Source: Methanohalophilus halophilus (GTDB lineage Archaea; Halobacteriota; Methanosarcinia; Methanosarcinales; Methanosarcinaceae). From it: a stretch of 64,000 nt of DNA. The notes beneath the pieces are model-generated. The model was not told where the DNA came from. It was given only the letters and a program-made list of their open reading frames with translations, and ran no database searches. Made by a program: the position numbers and the translations under genes. This document shows positions 17,889-26,599 of the stretch, one piece after another (positions within the stretch are counted from its first letter, which is position 1; every line of letters begins with the position of its first letter). Where the stretch lies: contig NZ_CP017921.1 in NCBI RefSeq assembly GCF_001889405.1, positions 1,688,057 to 1,752,056 of the forward strand. The letters run 5' to 3'.

Positions 17889-17958
17889 ATATGCTCACAT
17901 CTAAGACTCGCTTCCTTCACTCCAATCGATGATTCGTGTTCATAAGGTGTGAGCATAT
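17889..17958. repeat. 70-bp element bounded by an 11-bp inverted repeat
   Basis: ATATGCTCACA (17889-17899) and TGTGAGCATAT (17948-17958) are perfectly complementary and enclose 48 bases. The element lies between the stop of the COG0523 gene (17978) and the PAS/GAF promoter. It may be the terminator of the mtaA-ramA-COG0523 transcript, a regulatory RNA structure or an operator with distant half-sites. Confidence 0.45.
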
Positions 17959-17977
17959 CCTTTAGCAATAATTACAT

Positions 17978-19099
17978 TTACACATCTTCTGGGTGATTGT
18001 GATTTTCGTGGTTGTGACTGTCATGGTTGTGCTTATGGACAGCAGTTTTCACTATTTTAATACCATGATTTGTGAAAATTTCCTTGACAAAGAAATCCAC
18101 AAGTTCCATTAATTCCGAACGGGAAACATTTGAAATTGCAGATAGAATCTTGACAGAAGGCTTAGAAGAATATGATTCTATTGTTTCAATTTGAGGTTTT
18201 TCTTCGGCTCCTGTGACACTGGAACGTACATTTACGGTACCGGCTTGCAAAATCACTTTCATGTGACCGACAAAATCCGGATTCATCACGATTATCTCTT
18301 TTTTTAGACCTTCCATCAGGTTTGAGACTATTGATTGGGCTTTTTCAGACTCAAGATAATCATGATTTAGACTGTATTCAGATGCATAAGTGGCCATTTT
18401 TGAATACTCTATCGAATTTTCTCCACTATCTGCAATAATTTCTTCTGCATCGGGGCTTTTATCAATACTTCCTTTCCTTCTATCGACTTCAAGGGATGTT
18501 TCATCACTTAATAGTCCACTAATGAATTCTGCAAACTCTTCATCCTTGCTTTTCGCGGAAAAACGAACCGTATGTGCCTGCGGATTCATCTGCTGAACTG
18601 AAGATTCAACTATCGGTATATACAAGTCTTCTATTAAATCCACTTTGTTGATGGCCAGGATTTCAGCATCAATGATCTGTCTTTTGGAAAACTGTTTCGT
18701 TTCTTTCATTATTTGCTTGAAACGGCTGCCATCAATTACTGTAACCAGAGGTGCAAACTCAACATCTTTCAAATTCATCAGCATGATATCTTCTTTTATT
18801 ACAGCAGGAAATGCAATACCTGTAGGTTCAACAAGTAGAATATCCGGCTTCATTTTCCTATAAATTTCATCTACGGTATACCTCATATCTCTTTTGAGAG
18901 TACAACATACACAACCGTTTGTGAGCTCTATGGAATCAAAACCATAACTGGAGATGATATCAGCATCAACTCCAATTTCGCCTATTTCATTTACTATTAT
19001 AGCAGCTTTCTGACCCTTTTCCCCGAGATATTTACCAATGCGGAGGATTGTAGTGGTTTTTCCACTTCCTAGAAATCCTCCCACAACGAGTACTTTCAT
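17978..19099 (-). CDS. COG0523 (CobW/HypB-type) GTPase with His-rich tail
   Basis: About 373 residues. The N-terminus has Walker A GGFLGSGKTTT, followed by NEIGEIGVDADI, the metal-binding GCVCCTL motif (CxCC) and guanine-specificity NKVD. The C-terminus ends in a His-rich tail (HKHNHDSHNHENHNH) that should bind Zn, Ni or Co. COG0523 GTPases are metallochaperones. ATG at 19099 follows GGAAGGT. It is the third gene after mtaA and ramA with a 20-base gap. MtaA and MtaB are zinc enzymes and MtaC carries cobalt, so delivery of one of these metals is a reasonable inference, with zinc the more likely. Confidence 0.9.
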   Translation of the reverse strand: MKVLVVGGFLGSGKTTTILRIGKYLGEKGQKAAIIVNEIGEIGVDADIISSYGFDSIELTNGCVCCTLKRDMRYTVDEIYRKMKPDILLVEPTGIAFPAVIKEDIMLMNLKDVEFAPLVTVIDGSRFKQIMKETKQFSKRQIIDAEILAINKVDLIEDLYIPIVESSVQQMNPQAHTVRFSAKSKDEEFAEFISGLLSDETSLEVDRRKGSIDKSPDAEEIIADSGENSIEYSKMATYASEYSLNHDYLESEKAQSIVSNLMEGLKKEIIVMNPDFVGHMKVILQAGTVNVRSSVTGAEEKPQIETIESYSSKPSVKILSAISNVSRSELMELVDFFVKEIFTNHGIKIVKTAVHKHNHDSHNHENHNHPEDV

Positions 19100-19119
19100 T
19101 CGCTCAAACCTTCCATAGA

Positions 19120-20751
19120 TTATTGTTCCGTTGATGGTTCCTGCATCATAACATCCAGATTTTCCCATTTAAACAGGTCATGGGGACAGGCATGTATGCA
19201 TTTCTGACAATGAGCGCCATCACATAGATCAGTACGTATCATTACTCTGTTATCTTCCATAGAAAGGGCATCATTAGGACAGACCTGGACGCACTTATGA
19301 CAGGTTTCACAGCCTTCAATGACCATTGTAAGATACGTTCCAACCTTATCAAGAACGTGAAGGCCTTCTTCTCCCAGTACAGGAATATCTTTCACTACAC
19401 GTTTTTCAACAGCAGGAACCGATTTTACGACATCGATTGTAGGTAGTTTCTTTTTCTTCAGGTATTTTTTAAGGACTTTGAAAGGCATGCCTTCTCCCCA
19501 ATAAGAAAGTTCGAGAATGTAGGCCTCCTTAAATGCATCATCCATAGCAAACATGACATGTGTTCCAACGATTTCCTCTGCAATTTCCTGCAATTCCCAT
19601 AACCTGTCCTCAGAGAGCAAAATTTCTTTGGCAACTATCAGGGAGGTGTTCCCAATTTGGCTAATTTGACCTACATCATAAGGGATCATGCCAATATTGT
19701 GCGCCTTAATAGCATCCATATAGGTTCCTGCAGCACCTGACATATATGCAGTTTGTATATCCTCCATTCCTATTCCGGCAGCATTACAAAGAGTTATGTG
19801 ACCTGCCCTTATAGCCCCAATCGCCCTGCCAGCTTCTACAAGATCATGTTCGTTAAACTTTATTCCATCCTGTAATTGGATGACACTGTTCTTCAGGTTG
19901 ATCTTTGGGAGTACTACAAGACCATTTTTAATAGCTTCATCAATTAAAGAAATTACACCTGTTCCTGTAATACCATGTGCTTCTATGTCTCCCTTATCTA
20001 TTACCGTGCCATCGTCTGGTTTTACGAGGTCACCCTGTACAGTATCCATTTCATCATTAAGGACATAGTTACGTAGTGCTTTATCTTCAAAGGTCACATC
20101 AGATATCGCATGAGGCCTAGCAATCGTACCATCTGTGATTTCCTGTCCTTCCAGGGCCGGTCCAGCTGCAGCTGAGCCTGTATATATTACATCTCCTACT
20201 TTCAAAGCCATCTCGGCATTTGTTCCGTAATCCGTTGCAATTGAAATATCTGCATTGTCCAGCATACCGGATTTGACAATAAGTGCAAGAGCATCAGCTC
20301 CCACTTCATGTTTGATTGCAGGAGGAATAACAACACTGCAATTATCAAGATCTTCAAGACCCGGAATAAAGATACTTTTTACAACAGATGCTTTGCGTTC
20401 CTGTTCTTTTATGTTATATTTTGCTTTTTTTCTCTGTCCCGCATATGCAAGATCATCAATTGGTATTCCCTGAAACAGGGATAACTGGATAGGATTTCCG
20501 CAAATCGCGATTTTATCAGGAGATGAATGAATCCCAAGTTCCTCAAGAATGTTCCGGAAAGCACCTATTACTAGTTCGTGGGCAAGATCCTGTCCATAAT
20601 TCATGGCAAAATCCAAATGATCCATGACATTGGCTCCCGGAAGAGGGTTATTCATGGTAATCACGGTTTTATGGATCTCACCACTTTCAATATCTATTTT
20701 CTGAGCCCTGAAACCACTGGTTCCAAGATCAATAGCAACTCCCACTTTCAT
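19120..20751 (-). CDS. ramA: Corrinoid protein reductive activase, RamA type
   Basis: About 543 residues with an ASKHA ATPase core (VAIDLGTSGFRAQ at the start, ATDYGTNAEMAL near residue 205, YMSGAAGTYMDA near 360) and a C-terminal two-cluster ferredoxin domain: CETCHKCVQVCP (CX2CX2CX3C) and CDGAHCQKCIHACP (CX4CX2CX3C). This is the RamA layout, which reduces inactive Co(II) corrinoid to Co(I) using ATP and reductant so the methyl transfer cycle can resume. ATG at 20751 has GAGGTGGT ahead. It sits between mtaA and the COG0523 gene, so it most likely serves MtaC, although RamA was first characterised with methylamine proteins. Confidence 0.93.
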   Translation of the reverse strand: MKVGVAIDLGTSGFRAQKIDIESGEIHKTVITMNNPLPGANVMDHLDFAMNYGQDLAHELVIGAFRNILEELGIHSSPDKIAICGNPIQLSLFQGIPIDDLAYAGQRKKAKYNIKEQERKASVVKSIFIPGLEDLDNCSVVIPPAIKHEVGADALALIVKSGMLDNADISIATDYGTNAEMALKVGDVIYTGSAAAGPALEGQEITDGTIARPHAISDVTFEDKALRNYVLNDEMDTVQGDLVKPDDGTVIDKGDIEAHGITGTGVISLIDEAIKNGLVVLPKINLKNSVIQLQDGIKFNEHDLVEAGRAIGAIRAGHITLCNAAGIGMEDIQTAYMSGAAGTYMDAIKAHNIGMIPYDVGQISQIGNTSLIVAKEILLSEDRLWELQEIAEEIVGTHVMFAMDDAFKEAYILELSYWGEGMPFKVLKKYLKKKKLPTIDVVKSVPAVEKRVVKDIPVLGEEGLHVLDKVGTYLTMVIEGCETCHKCVQVCPNDALSMEDNRVMIRTDLCDGAHCQKCIHACPHDLFKWENLDVMMQEPSTEQ

Positions 20752-20804
20752 ATAACCACCTCTTTTAATTAAAAGAGGGATGCTATCAGGCACCCCTTAT
20801 ACAA

Positions 20805-21824
20805 TCAGGAAAAGTATTCATCTCTTCCTTCAACCAGTGCCTTTACATTCTCAAGAGGTGAATTTGGAGCAATACCACAGCCAGGGGCAACTACAGAAAT
20901 TCCATCATCCAGGGCCTTTTTTACTTCCTCTTTTACTTTATCAGGAGTTCCGCTGAGAATTGTGAAAGGACTGGAAACGTTACCAACAAGTGTAGCACGT
21001 CCTTCAACTGTCTTTTTGGCTTCCTTTACATCCTTTACCTTTTCCTCAATACTCAAGCCTTCAAATTTACAATCTCCCATCATATCCAGGATTGGTGTTA
21101 CATTTCCACATACATGCAGTATTTTTACACAATCAACAGCTTCTGCAAATTTTGAAAGGCAGGGTTTAAGGGTATCATTGAATGTGGCTGGATTCATAAG
21201 GTCAGGAGAAGCAACCGGGTCTGCCACACATATCATATCTACTCCACTATCCAGAAGGATATTGGCATATTCGATACATGCATCAGTGGCAAAATCCAGG
21301 ATGGTCTTAAAATCATCAGGCTTCTTGATCGACCATTTCATGAATTTCTTGACACTGGCTAGATCTGAGGCCAGGGTAACCGGTCCCTCCATTCCTGCTA
21401 TAATAGGGACATCTTCACCTACACTATCCCTCACGATGCCTGTAGCTTCAACTACTGCAGGAATCCTGCCCAGTTCAGCCAGGTTATCAGGCATCTTGAG
21501 ATCGTCAACTCCTTTTTTATAGGGATGTTCGGTTATTGAGGGTTGTCTGTTTTGGGTACCCATGTTCACTTCACAACCCATGGCCTCGGCCAGGACCGTT
21601 AGGCAAAATGGATATCTTACAGCTTCCAGCCCGGCTTCAGTATGGGATGCCAATGCCAGTTTTGCCATTTTTGAAGCATCTGAATGAGCCTCTGGCCAGG
21701 ATGCACCGGTCATTTCCATGAGTTCTACTGTTGCAGTCTGTGTAACAGAGGCAACCGGGGCTTTGTCTACAGACTCGCCCTTTAAAGCATTCGTTAATCT
21801 GGTTTTTTGAGTCAGTTCTGACAT
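20805..21824 (-). CDS. mtaA: Methylcobamide:CoM methyltransferase, methanol type
   Basis: A 339-residue uroporphyrinogen-decarboxylase-fold enzyme that transfers the methyl group from MtaC to coenzyme M. The zinc ligands of the MtaA/MtbA family are present: HVC in ILHVCGNVTP (about residue 240) and the downstream Cys in VVAPGCGIAPN. The N-terminus TQKTRLTNALKGESVDKAPV is typical. ATG at 21824 follows GGAGTG. It heads an operon with ramA (53 bases later) and the COG0523 gene. The methanol type is supported by the neighbouring mtaCB pairs. An MtbA (methylamine) role is less likely. Confidence 0.93.
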   Translation of the reverse strand: MSELTQKTRLTNALKGESVDKAPVASVTQTATVELMEMTGASWPEAHSDASKMAKLALASHTEAGLEAVRYPFCLTVLAEAMGCEVNMGTQNRQPSITEHPYKKGVDDLKMPDNLAELGRIPAVVEATGIVRDSVGEDVPIIAGMEGPVTLASDLASVKKFMKWSIKKPDDFKTILDFATDACIEYANILLDSGVDMICVADPVASPDLMNPATFNDTLKPCLSKFAEAVDCVKILHVCGNVTPILDMMGDCKFEGLSIEEKVKDVKEAKKTVEGRATLVGNVSSPFTILSGTPDKVKEEVKKALDDGISVVAPGCGIAPNSPLENVKALVEGRDEYFS

Positions 21825-21900
21825 ACTTTCAACACTCCAATCTATGAGTATGTGCCATAGTTTGAGGCACATTATGATCAATTAAATTTGCAATTTTATG

Positions 21901-21910
21901 CTATATAAAG
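21901..21910 (-). promoter_or_regulatory. mtaA promoter in an AT-rich divergent region (21825-22317)
   Basis: Minus-strand CTTTATATAG lies about 80 bases before mtaA and predicts a leader of about 55 bases. The 490-base region between mtaA and the divergent phosphatase-like gene holds no gene. From 22060 to 22170 it shows loosely repeated TATA-containing units (ATACTTATATACTAAA, ACTATAAACTAATATATAAA, GATACTAAAGCATTTATAAA). A plus-strand CTTTATATAATAG near 22220-22233 could serve the phosphatase-like gene. Confidence 0.45.
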
Positions 21911-22317
21911 GTTTTTATTGCATATATGATATATATATAAGTTTTGCAAAAGTCAATCAAAAAACAAAACATTAATTGCTTTTTAAAAAATGGCTATTGA
22001 TATTGTTTTTATTATAATATTACCTGTATGTCATATAAAAATAGATAACCATGAACAAAATACTTATATACTAAAATTGAATTGAGTGTACTATAAACTA
22101 ATATATAAAAATACTTGTTACCTTAAATAGATACTAAAGCATTTATAAACTAAACGTGTTTATTGATATTGATTATTTATTGAAGAAAATATTAGAATCC
22201 AATATACTAAAAAATAAGAAATACCTTTATATAATAGTAAACTGGAAAACAACTCTCAACATAAAAATAAAACATCATGGCATAAAATACTAATATGAAT
22301 CTATATTTTTATTCCTG

Positions 22318-23757
22318 ATGATATATTCTAGAAGGCAAATTTGGCAGAGTGGGAAAATACTCCCCCTCCTATTATTATTGTTATGCATAACAATAAACCC
22401 GGCCGGATGTGCAACATTTATAGAAACAGGAAATACAAATACTCCTGATGGTGTAGTGGTACTGATAGTTGATGGTCTTGGCAATGGATATATAAATCCT
22501 GAGCGGGATGTAAAAGCAATCGATGGTTCCGTTCTCCAAAAACCCGGGTTGTCAAATCTTCCATATATATATGATCAGGCTGTGATTTTTGATTCTGTTT
22601 ATGTCCCTGCGCTGAAAGGTAACAGCGGACACAATGTTATCATGACAGGTAACAGGGATGCAGATGACACAATGGTAGGTTATGATAATGCCAGTATTTA
22701 TGATGTTGTCAGAAAACATGGATACCTGACAGTTGGGGTACTTGAGAGAGGTGATTCCGAAGAAGTAGTTGCAGAAAATGACCTTGTTATCCATGACACA
22801 ACCAATTCAATAAATGAACCTGTAATGCAGGTTTCGGTATCCGGGAATAGGGAAATAGATGTCCTGCCACTTCTTGAAAAAGAGTTTGAGACACATGCAT
22901 CCCGGGCACTGTCCAGAGTGGAAAGTACACCTTCCGGCTCCATCCAGAGGTATTATGCCTACAATAAATTGGCCCTGGATGCAGCAATGGACTCTATCAA
23001 TATCCTTGAAAAGGAAGGCAGGGATACAAAATACTTCATAACCGTCAATATTGCCGCGCTTGACACAGCAGGACTCTACAGGGGTTATGAAGGTTATGGC
23101 CAGTGTATTGAAAACCTTGATTCCATGATAGTGCCCCTTTATGAAACATGCCGGGAAAACAATCTGGCACTGGTTATCACATCTGATCATGGGATGGCAT
23201 TTCCTGATGCTGAATCAAGAGGAGGGGCAAAATCAGAGAAGTATGCTTCTGCAAATGAGGTTCGCAACGTACCCTTGATAATTTTGTCCCCCAATATTAA
23301 ACAACAACGAATCCAGGAAACGATTGGTCAGGAAGATGTAGCACCAATTCTTCTGAGTACGCTTGGCATTGCTGATAGACCTGCTTTTTGTGAGGGAAGG
23401 GAAAAAAACCTGAAAGAATATGCGGTGCTAAAGGTCGTGTCACCGGGAATTACCAGTATGAAACTTAGCAACAGTGGTAAAGAAGTTTGTTCTGGAAGCA
23501 ATGATTCCATGTACTACATAACCGGTCTGGAGAAAAATAAACAATACACTCTGGAAACAGTGATTGATAGCAGTGGTGAGACATACAAGGAAACACTATC
23601 TATCGAAAATGACAGGGTAATTGAAATAAAGGAAAAAGATGAAAAACAGGACTCTACTGCGTCCCCGGAAAACAACATGCACCTTGTGGGAGGGGTTTTG
23701 ATAGGAGTTATTAATCTCACAGGCCTGGCAATAATTTTCAGGATAATGCGCAATTGA
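22318..23757 (+). CDS. Secreted alkaline-phosphatase-superfamily protein
   Basis: A 479-residue protein with a signal/anchor segment (LPLLLLLLCITI, residues 15-26), a Cys at 31 (PAGCAT) that could be a lipobox, a phosphatase/sulfatase-type domain and a C-terminal membrane helix (residues 455-475). Motifs are VVLIVDGLGNGYI (first metal Asp), KGNSGHNVIMTGN (candidate Ser nucleophile) and VITSDHGM (second metal site). The usual DxxGHxxG reads DTAGLYRG, with His replaced by Leu, so activity may be altered. After residue 375 a small beta domain (GITSMKLSNSGK) precedes the anchor. It probably acts outside the membrane. No strong ribosome site precedes the ATG. Confidence 0.72.
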   Translation: MIYSRRQIWQSGKILPLLLLLLCITINPAGCATFIETGNTNTPDGVVVLIVDGLGNGYINPERDVKAIDGSVLQKPGLSNLPYIYDQAVIFDSVYVPALKGNSGHNVIMTGNRDADDTMVGYDNASIYDVVRKHGYLTVGVLERGDSEEVVAENDLVIHDTTNSINEPVMQVSVSGNREIDVLPLLEKEFETHASRALSRVESTPSGSIQRYYAYNKLALDAAMDSINILEKEGRDTKYFITVNIAALDTAGLYRGYEGYGQCIENLDSMIVPLYETCRENNLALVITSDHGMAFPDAESRGGAKSEKYASANEVRNVPLIILSPNIKQQRIQETIGQEDVAPILLSTLGIADRPAFCEGREKNLKEYAVLKVVSPGITSMKLSNSGKEVCSGSNDSMYYITGLEKNKQYTLETVIDSSGETYKETLSIENDRVIEIKEKDEKQDSTASPENNMHLVGGVLIGVINLTGLAIIFRIMRN

Positions 23758-23841
23758 TGAGTTTTTACAAGAGTGGGAGACAGATATCTATATGCCATTT
23801 TATCACAAATTATTTTAAATATCAGTCCTCTATAAAAGTCA

Positions 23842-24678
23842 ATGAAAATCGGCATTTTGGGGCCTGAAAGTTCATATTCTGAAAAAGCTGCAAATATATG
23901 GAAAGCACACCTTGGAACGAATCCGGATATTTCATATCTGAAGGACATTTCAGAAGTATTTGAAGTTCTTCAGGATAATTCTATAGACTATGGTGTTGTA
24001 CCAATAGAAAATTCTATAGAGGGATCTGTCGGGGTTACCCTTGACCTGCTGCTGGAGCATGAATTTTCAATCATTGGAGAAGTTGTGATTCATATCCATC
24101 ACTGTCTGCTATCAAGGGGGAAGAAAGAGGACATAAGAATAATTCTATCCCATCCCCAGGCACTGGCACAATGTCGCCATTTTATCCGGAAGAATTACAC
24201 GGATGTCGAAATCAGGACTACAGGTAGCACTTCACATGCTGCTAAACTTGCAACGGAGTTTCCGGAAATGGCTGCTATTGCTTCCAGAAAGGCGTCTGAA
24301 AGTTTCGGGCTTGACATTCTTGCAGAAGACATACAGGATTGGAAACCTGATCTCACCCGGTTTGTAGTAATTGCCAGAAAGCAAGACCAGAGGATTCAGA
24401 CCTGCACACGTGACTGCAAAACTTCAATTATCGTCTATCTTGACAGGGACCACCCCGGTGCCCTCTATGAGATGCTGGGTGAATTTGCTATAAGAGGCAT
24501 CAATCTGACAAGGATTGAATCACGCCCTTCCAAAATGTCCCTGGGAGATTATGTGTTTTATATCGATATGAATGGAAGTATAAAAGACTCCGATGTAAAA
24601 GAAGCACTTGATAACTTGAATCAGAACGTTTATATGTTAAAGAATCTGGGTTCCTACCAGAGTTATATGGAAGAGTGA
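23842..24678 (+). CDS. pheA: Prephenate dehydratase
   Basis: A 278-residue monofunctional enzyme that converts prephenate to phenylpyruvate in phenylalanine synthesis. The catalytic domain starts IGILGPESSYSEKAA and has VPIENSIEGSVG and the catalytic LTRFVVIARK (TRF) motif. A C-terminal ACT domain (PGALYEMLGEFAIRGINLTRIESRPSK) gives feedback control by phenylalanine. All parts are intact. The next gene starts 6 bases after the stop, so pheA leads the membrane/MoxR operon that follows. Confidence 0.95.
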   Translation: MKIGILGPESSYSEKAANIWKAHLGTNPDISYLKDISEVFEVLQDNSIDYGVVPIENSIEGSVGVTLDLLLEHEFSIIGEVVIHIHHCLLSRGKKEDIRIILSHPQALAQCRHFIRKNYTDVEIRTTGSTSHAAKLATEFPEMAAIASRKASESFGLDILAEDIQDWKPDLTRFVVIARKQDQRIQTCTRDCKTSIIVYLDRDHPGALYEMLGEFAIRGINLTRIESRPSKMSLGDYVFYIDMNGSIKDSDVKEALDNLNQNVYMLKNLGSYQSYMEE

Positions 24679-24684
24679 AATTCA

Positions 24685-25581
24685 ATGACCGGGGCAGAGG
24701 ATCTTGAAAAATTCATTCATCGGCAGGAAAATGCTGTTCGCAAATACCAGCGGTTGTTTAAACTGGCAGAATTTGTCATCCTGACTCTTGCTATTTATAC
24801 TGTCCTGCTTCTGGTAAACATGGAAAATGCATTTGGACTGGTAAGAGCACTGGAATTATATGCCGAAAAAAGTTATAATGTTGCTTCATTGACAATTTCA
24901 TTTTCAACCATTGCACTTCTTCTTATTTCAATTGGAATTTCCCTGACAATAACTTTACTGCTCTATAGAAGAGAAAAGAGCACTTCAGTTATCTTACTGG
25001 CAGAAGAGAAATATCCGGTCCTGAAAGAAAGGCTTCGGACAGCCTACGATAACCGTAAACTCAGCAATATTATAGCCAATGATTTGATTTATTCAGTGCT
25101 GGAAAGTACAAAGGAAATTCATTCATCTGCTTTTCTTGACAGGAAAAAACTCAAGGTAATACTTATCCTTTTGATTTTCACTTCCTCAACCCTTGGCATA
25201 GTTATATATTCAGATTTTCGCACAGACATAACTCCCGAAGGAATGAAAGAAGTAATTGACAACATTCCGGGAATTCCCGACAATGATGATACACCTGAAG
25301 ATTATTTCCCCTCTAATGGAGAAGGAAATGAGGCAGGAAACGAGAATATTACAGGTGAACCGGTGGTAGTCGTGGTGGAAGGTGAAGAAGTGGACCTGAG
25401 TATACCGCCGGGATCAGAATCCGGCTTTACACCTACGGGGGAAGAAGATGAAACCCAGCCGGAATTTAAACCCTCTTCTTCCTATGAAATCGGACAGATG
25501 ACAGCTCCGGCTTATCGTGAAGAACTGCCGCAAGGGTATGAGCCAATCATCAAATCATATTTTGAAGAATTAACCAGATAA
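24685..25581 (+). CDS. Membrane protein at the head of the MoxR operon
   Basis: A 298-residue protein not recognised as a named family. It has hydrophobic segments near residues 27-48, 67-92 and 152-172, a charged cytoplasmic stretch between the second and third, and a long acidic, Pro/Gly/Glu-rich tail (residues 185-298) that should lie outside the cell. A GAGTGA site precedes the ATG. It ends 18 bases before moxR. Archaeal MoxR-DUF58-VWA operons often contain such a transmembrane gene, so a structural or partner role is inferred. Confidence 0.75.
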   Translation: MTGAEDLEKFIHRQENAVRKYQRLFKLAEFVILTLAIYTVLLLVNMENAFGLVRALELYAEKSYNVASLTISFSTIALLLISIGISLTITLLLYRREKSTSVILLAEEKYPVLKERLRTAYDNRKLSNIIANDLIYSVLESTKEIHSSAFLDRKKLKVILILLIFTSSTLGIVIYSDFRTDITPEGMKEVIDNIPGIPDNDDTPEDYFPSNGEGNEAGNENITGEPVVVVVEGEEVDLSIPPGSESGFTPTGEEDETQPEFKPSSSYEIGQMTAPAYREELPQGYEPIIKSYFEELTR

Positions 25582-25599
25582 TATATAAGGAGTAATTGT

Positions 25600-26568
25600 A
25601 TGAACGAAAGTTCTCAATCAGGTGAAGCGGATATCTACCGTAATACCAGTGATATTTTTACCAATCTTTTCAATGAGATTTCAAAGGTAATTGTGGGACA
25701 GAAAGAAACAGTGGAACAGATTATTGTTTCCATCCTGTGTAATGGGCATACACTTGTGGAAAGTAATCCAGGTCTGGGAAAAACCCTTACAATATCCACA
25801 ATTGCAAAGGTCATGGACCTGACATTCAGTAGAATCCAGTGTACTCCTGACCTGATGCCTGCAGATATTACAGGTACTCATTTTATAGAGGAAAGCGGCG
25901 GGCACAAAGAATTTAAATTCGAAGCAGGACCTGTTTTTGCCAATATCGTGCTTGCAGACGAAGTAAACAGGGCATCCCCTAAAACCCAGTCAGCCCTGCT
26001 TGAAGCAATGCAGGAAAAACAGGTTACTGTAGGAAATGATACATTTATTCTGGACAAACCCTTCTTCCTGTTAGCAACGCAAAACCCTATAGAAATGGAG
26101 GGTACGTTCCCTCTGCCAGAAGCCCAGCTGGACAGGTTCTTGCTCAAGATTCTTCTTGATTATCCCTCTTTTGATGAGGAAAAGGAAATCGTGCGCCGTT
26201 ATACCATGGTGGATGTGCCTGAAGTGCAAAGGGTCCTCAAGAAAAGTTCGGTGCTGGAACTGCAACGCCTGACCCGGGAAGTACCAATTGCCGAGGACAT
26301 AAAGGCCTATGCTATCAAAGTCGTTATGACAACACGTAACTGGAAAGAACATCTGGAATACGGCGCCTCTCCCCGTGCCTCTATAGGATTGATACTTGCA
26401 GCCAAGGCCCGTGCACTTATTCACGGGCGCAATTATGTAAGCAAGGAAGATGTGGATACAATGGCTTATCCAATACTCAGGCATCGAATAATGCTAACAT
26501 TCGAATCTGAGCGCAGGGGAATTACGCCGGACAAGGTTATTGGTGAGATCATCAAAAGAACTGAATGA
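25600..26568 (+). CDS. MoxR family AAA+ ATPase
   Basis: The 322-residue protein has the MoxR order of motifs: VIVGQKETVEQIIVSIL, Walker A ESNPGLGKTLT, LMPADITGT, Walker B IVLADEVNRASPKTQSALL, sensor 1 LATQNPIEMEGTFPLPEAQLDRF and a lid domain with GASPRASIGLI. MoxR ATPases remodel or insert metal into partner proteins that carry von Willebrand A (VWA) domains, and three such partners follow here. The start has a GGAG site. Confidence 0.96.
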   Translation: MNESSQSGEADIYRNTSDIFTNLFNEISKVIVGQKETVEQIIVSILCNGHTLVESNPGLGKTLTISTIAKVMDLTFSRIQCTPDLMPADITGTHFIEESGGHKEFKFEAGPVFANIVLADEVNRASPKTQSALLEAMQEKQVTVGNDTFILDKPFFLLATQNPIEMEGTFPLPEAQLDRFLLKILLDYPSFDEEKEIVRRYTMVDVPEVQRVLKKSSVLELQRLTREVPIAEDIKAYAIKVVMTTRNWKEHLEYGASPRASIGLILAAKARALIHGRNYVSKEDVDTMAYPILRHRIMLTFESERRGITPDKVIGEIIKRTE

Positions 26569-26599
26569 GCTTTCCCACAAATAACAAAGGGCCCCTTCA

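Noticed and set aside
20962-21522. 186-codon plus-strand ORF
   Set aside because: Antisense to mtaA, Ser/Thr-rich shadow.
22060-22235. Possible CRISPR-like repeats
   Set aside because: Units are imperfect, AT-rich and not separated by uniform unique spacers.
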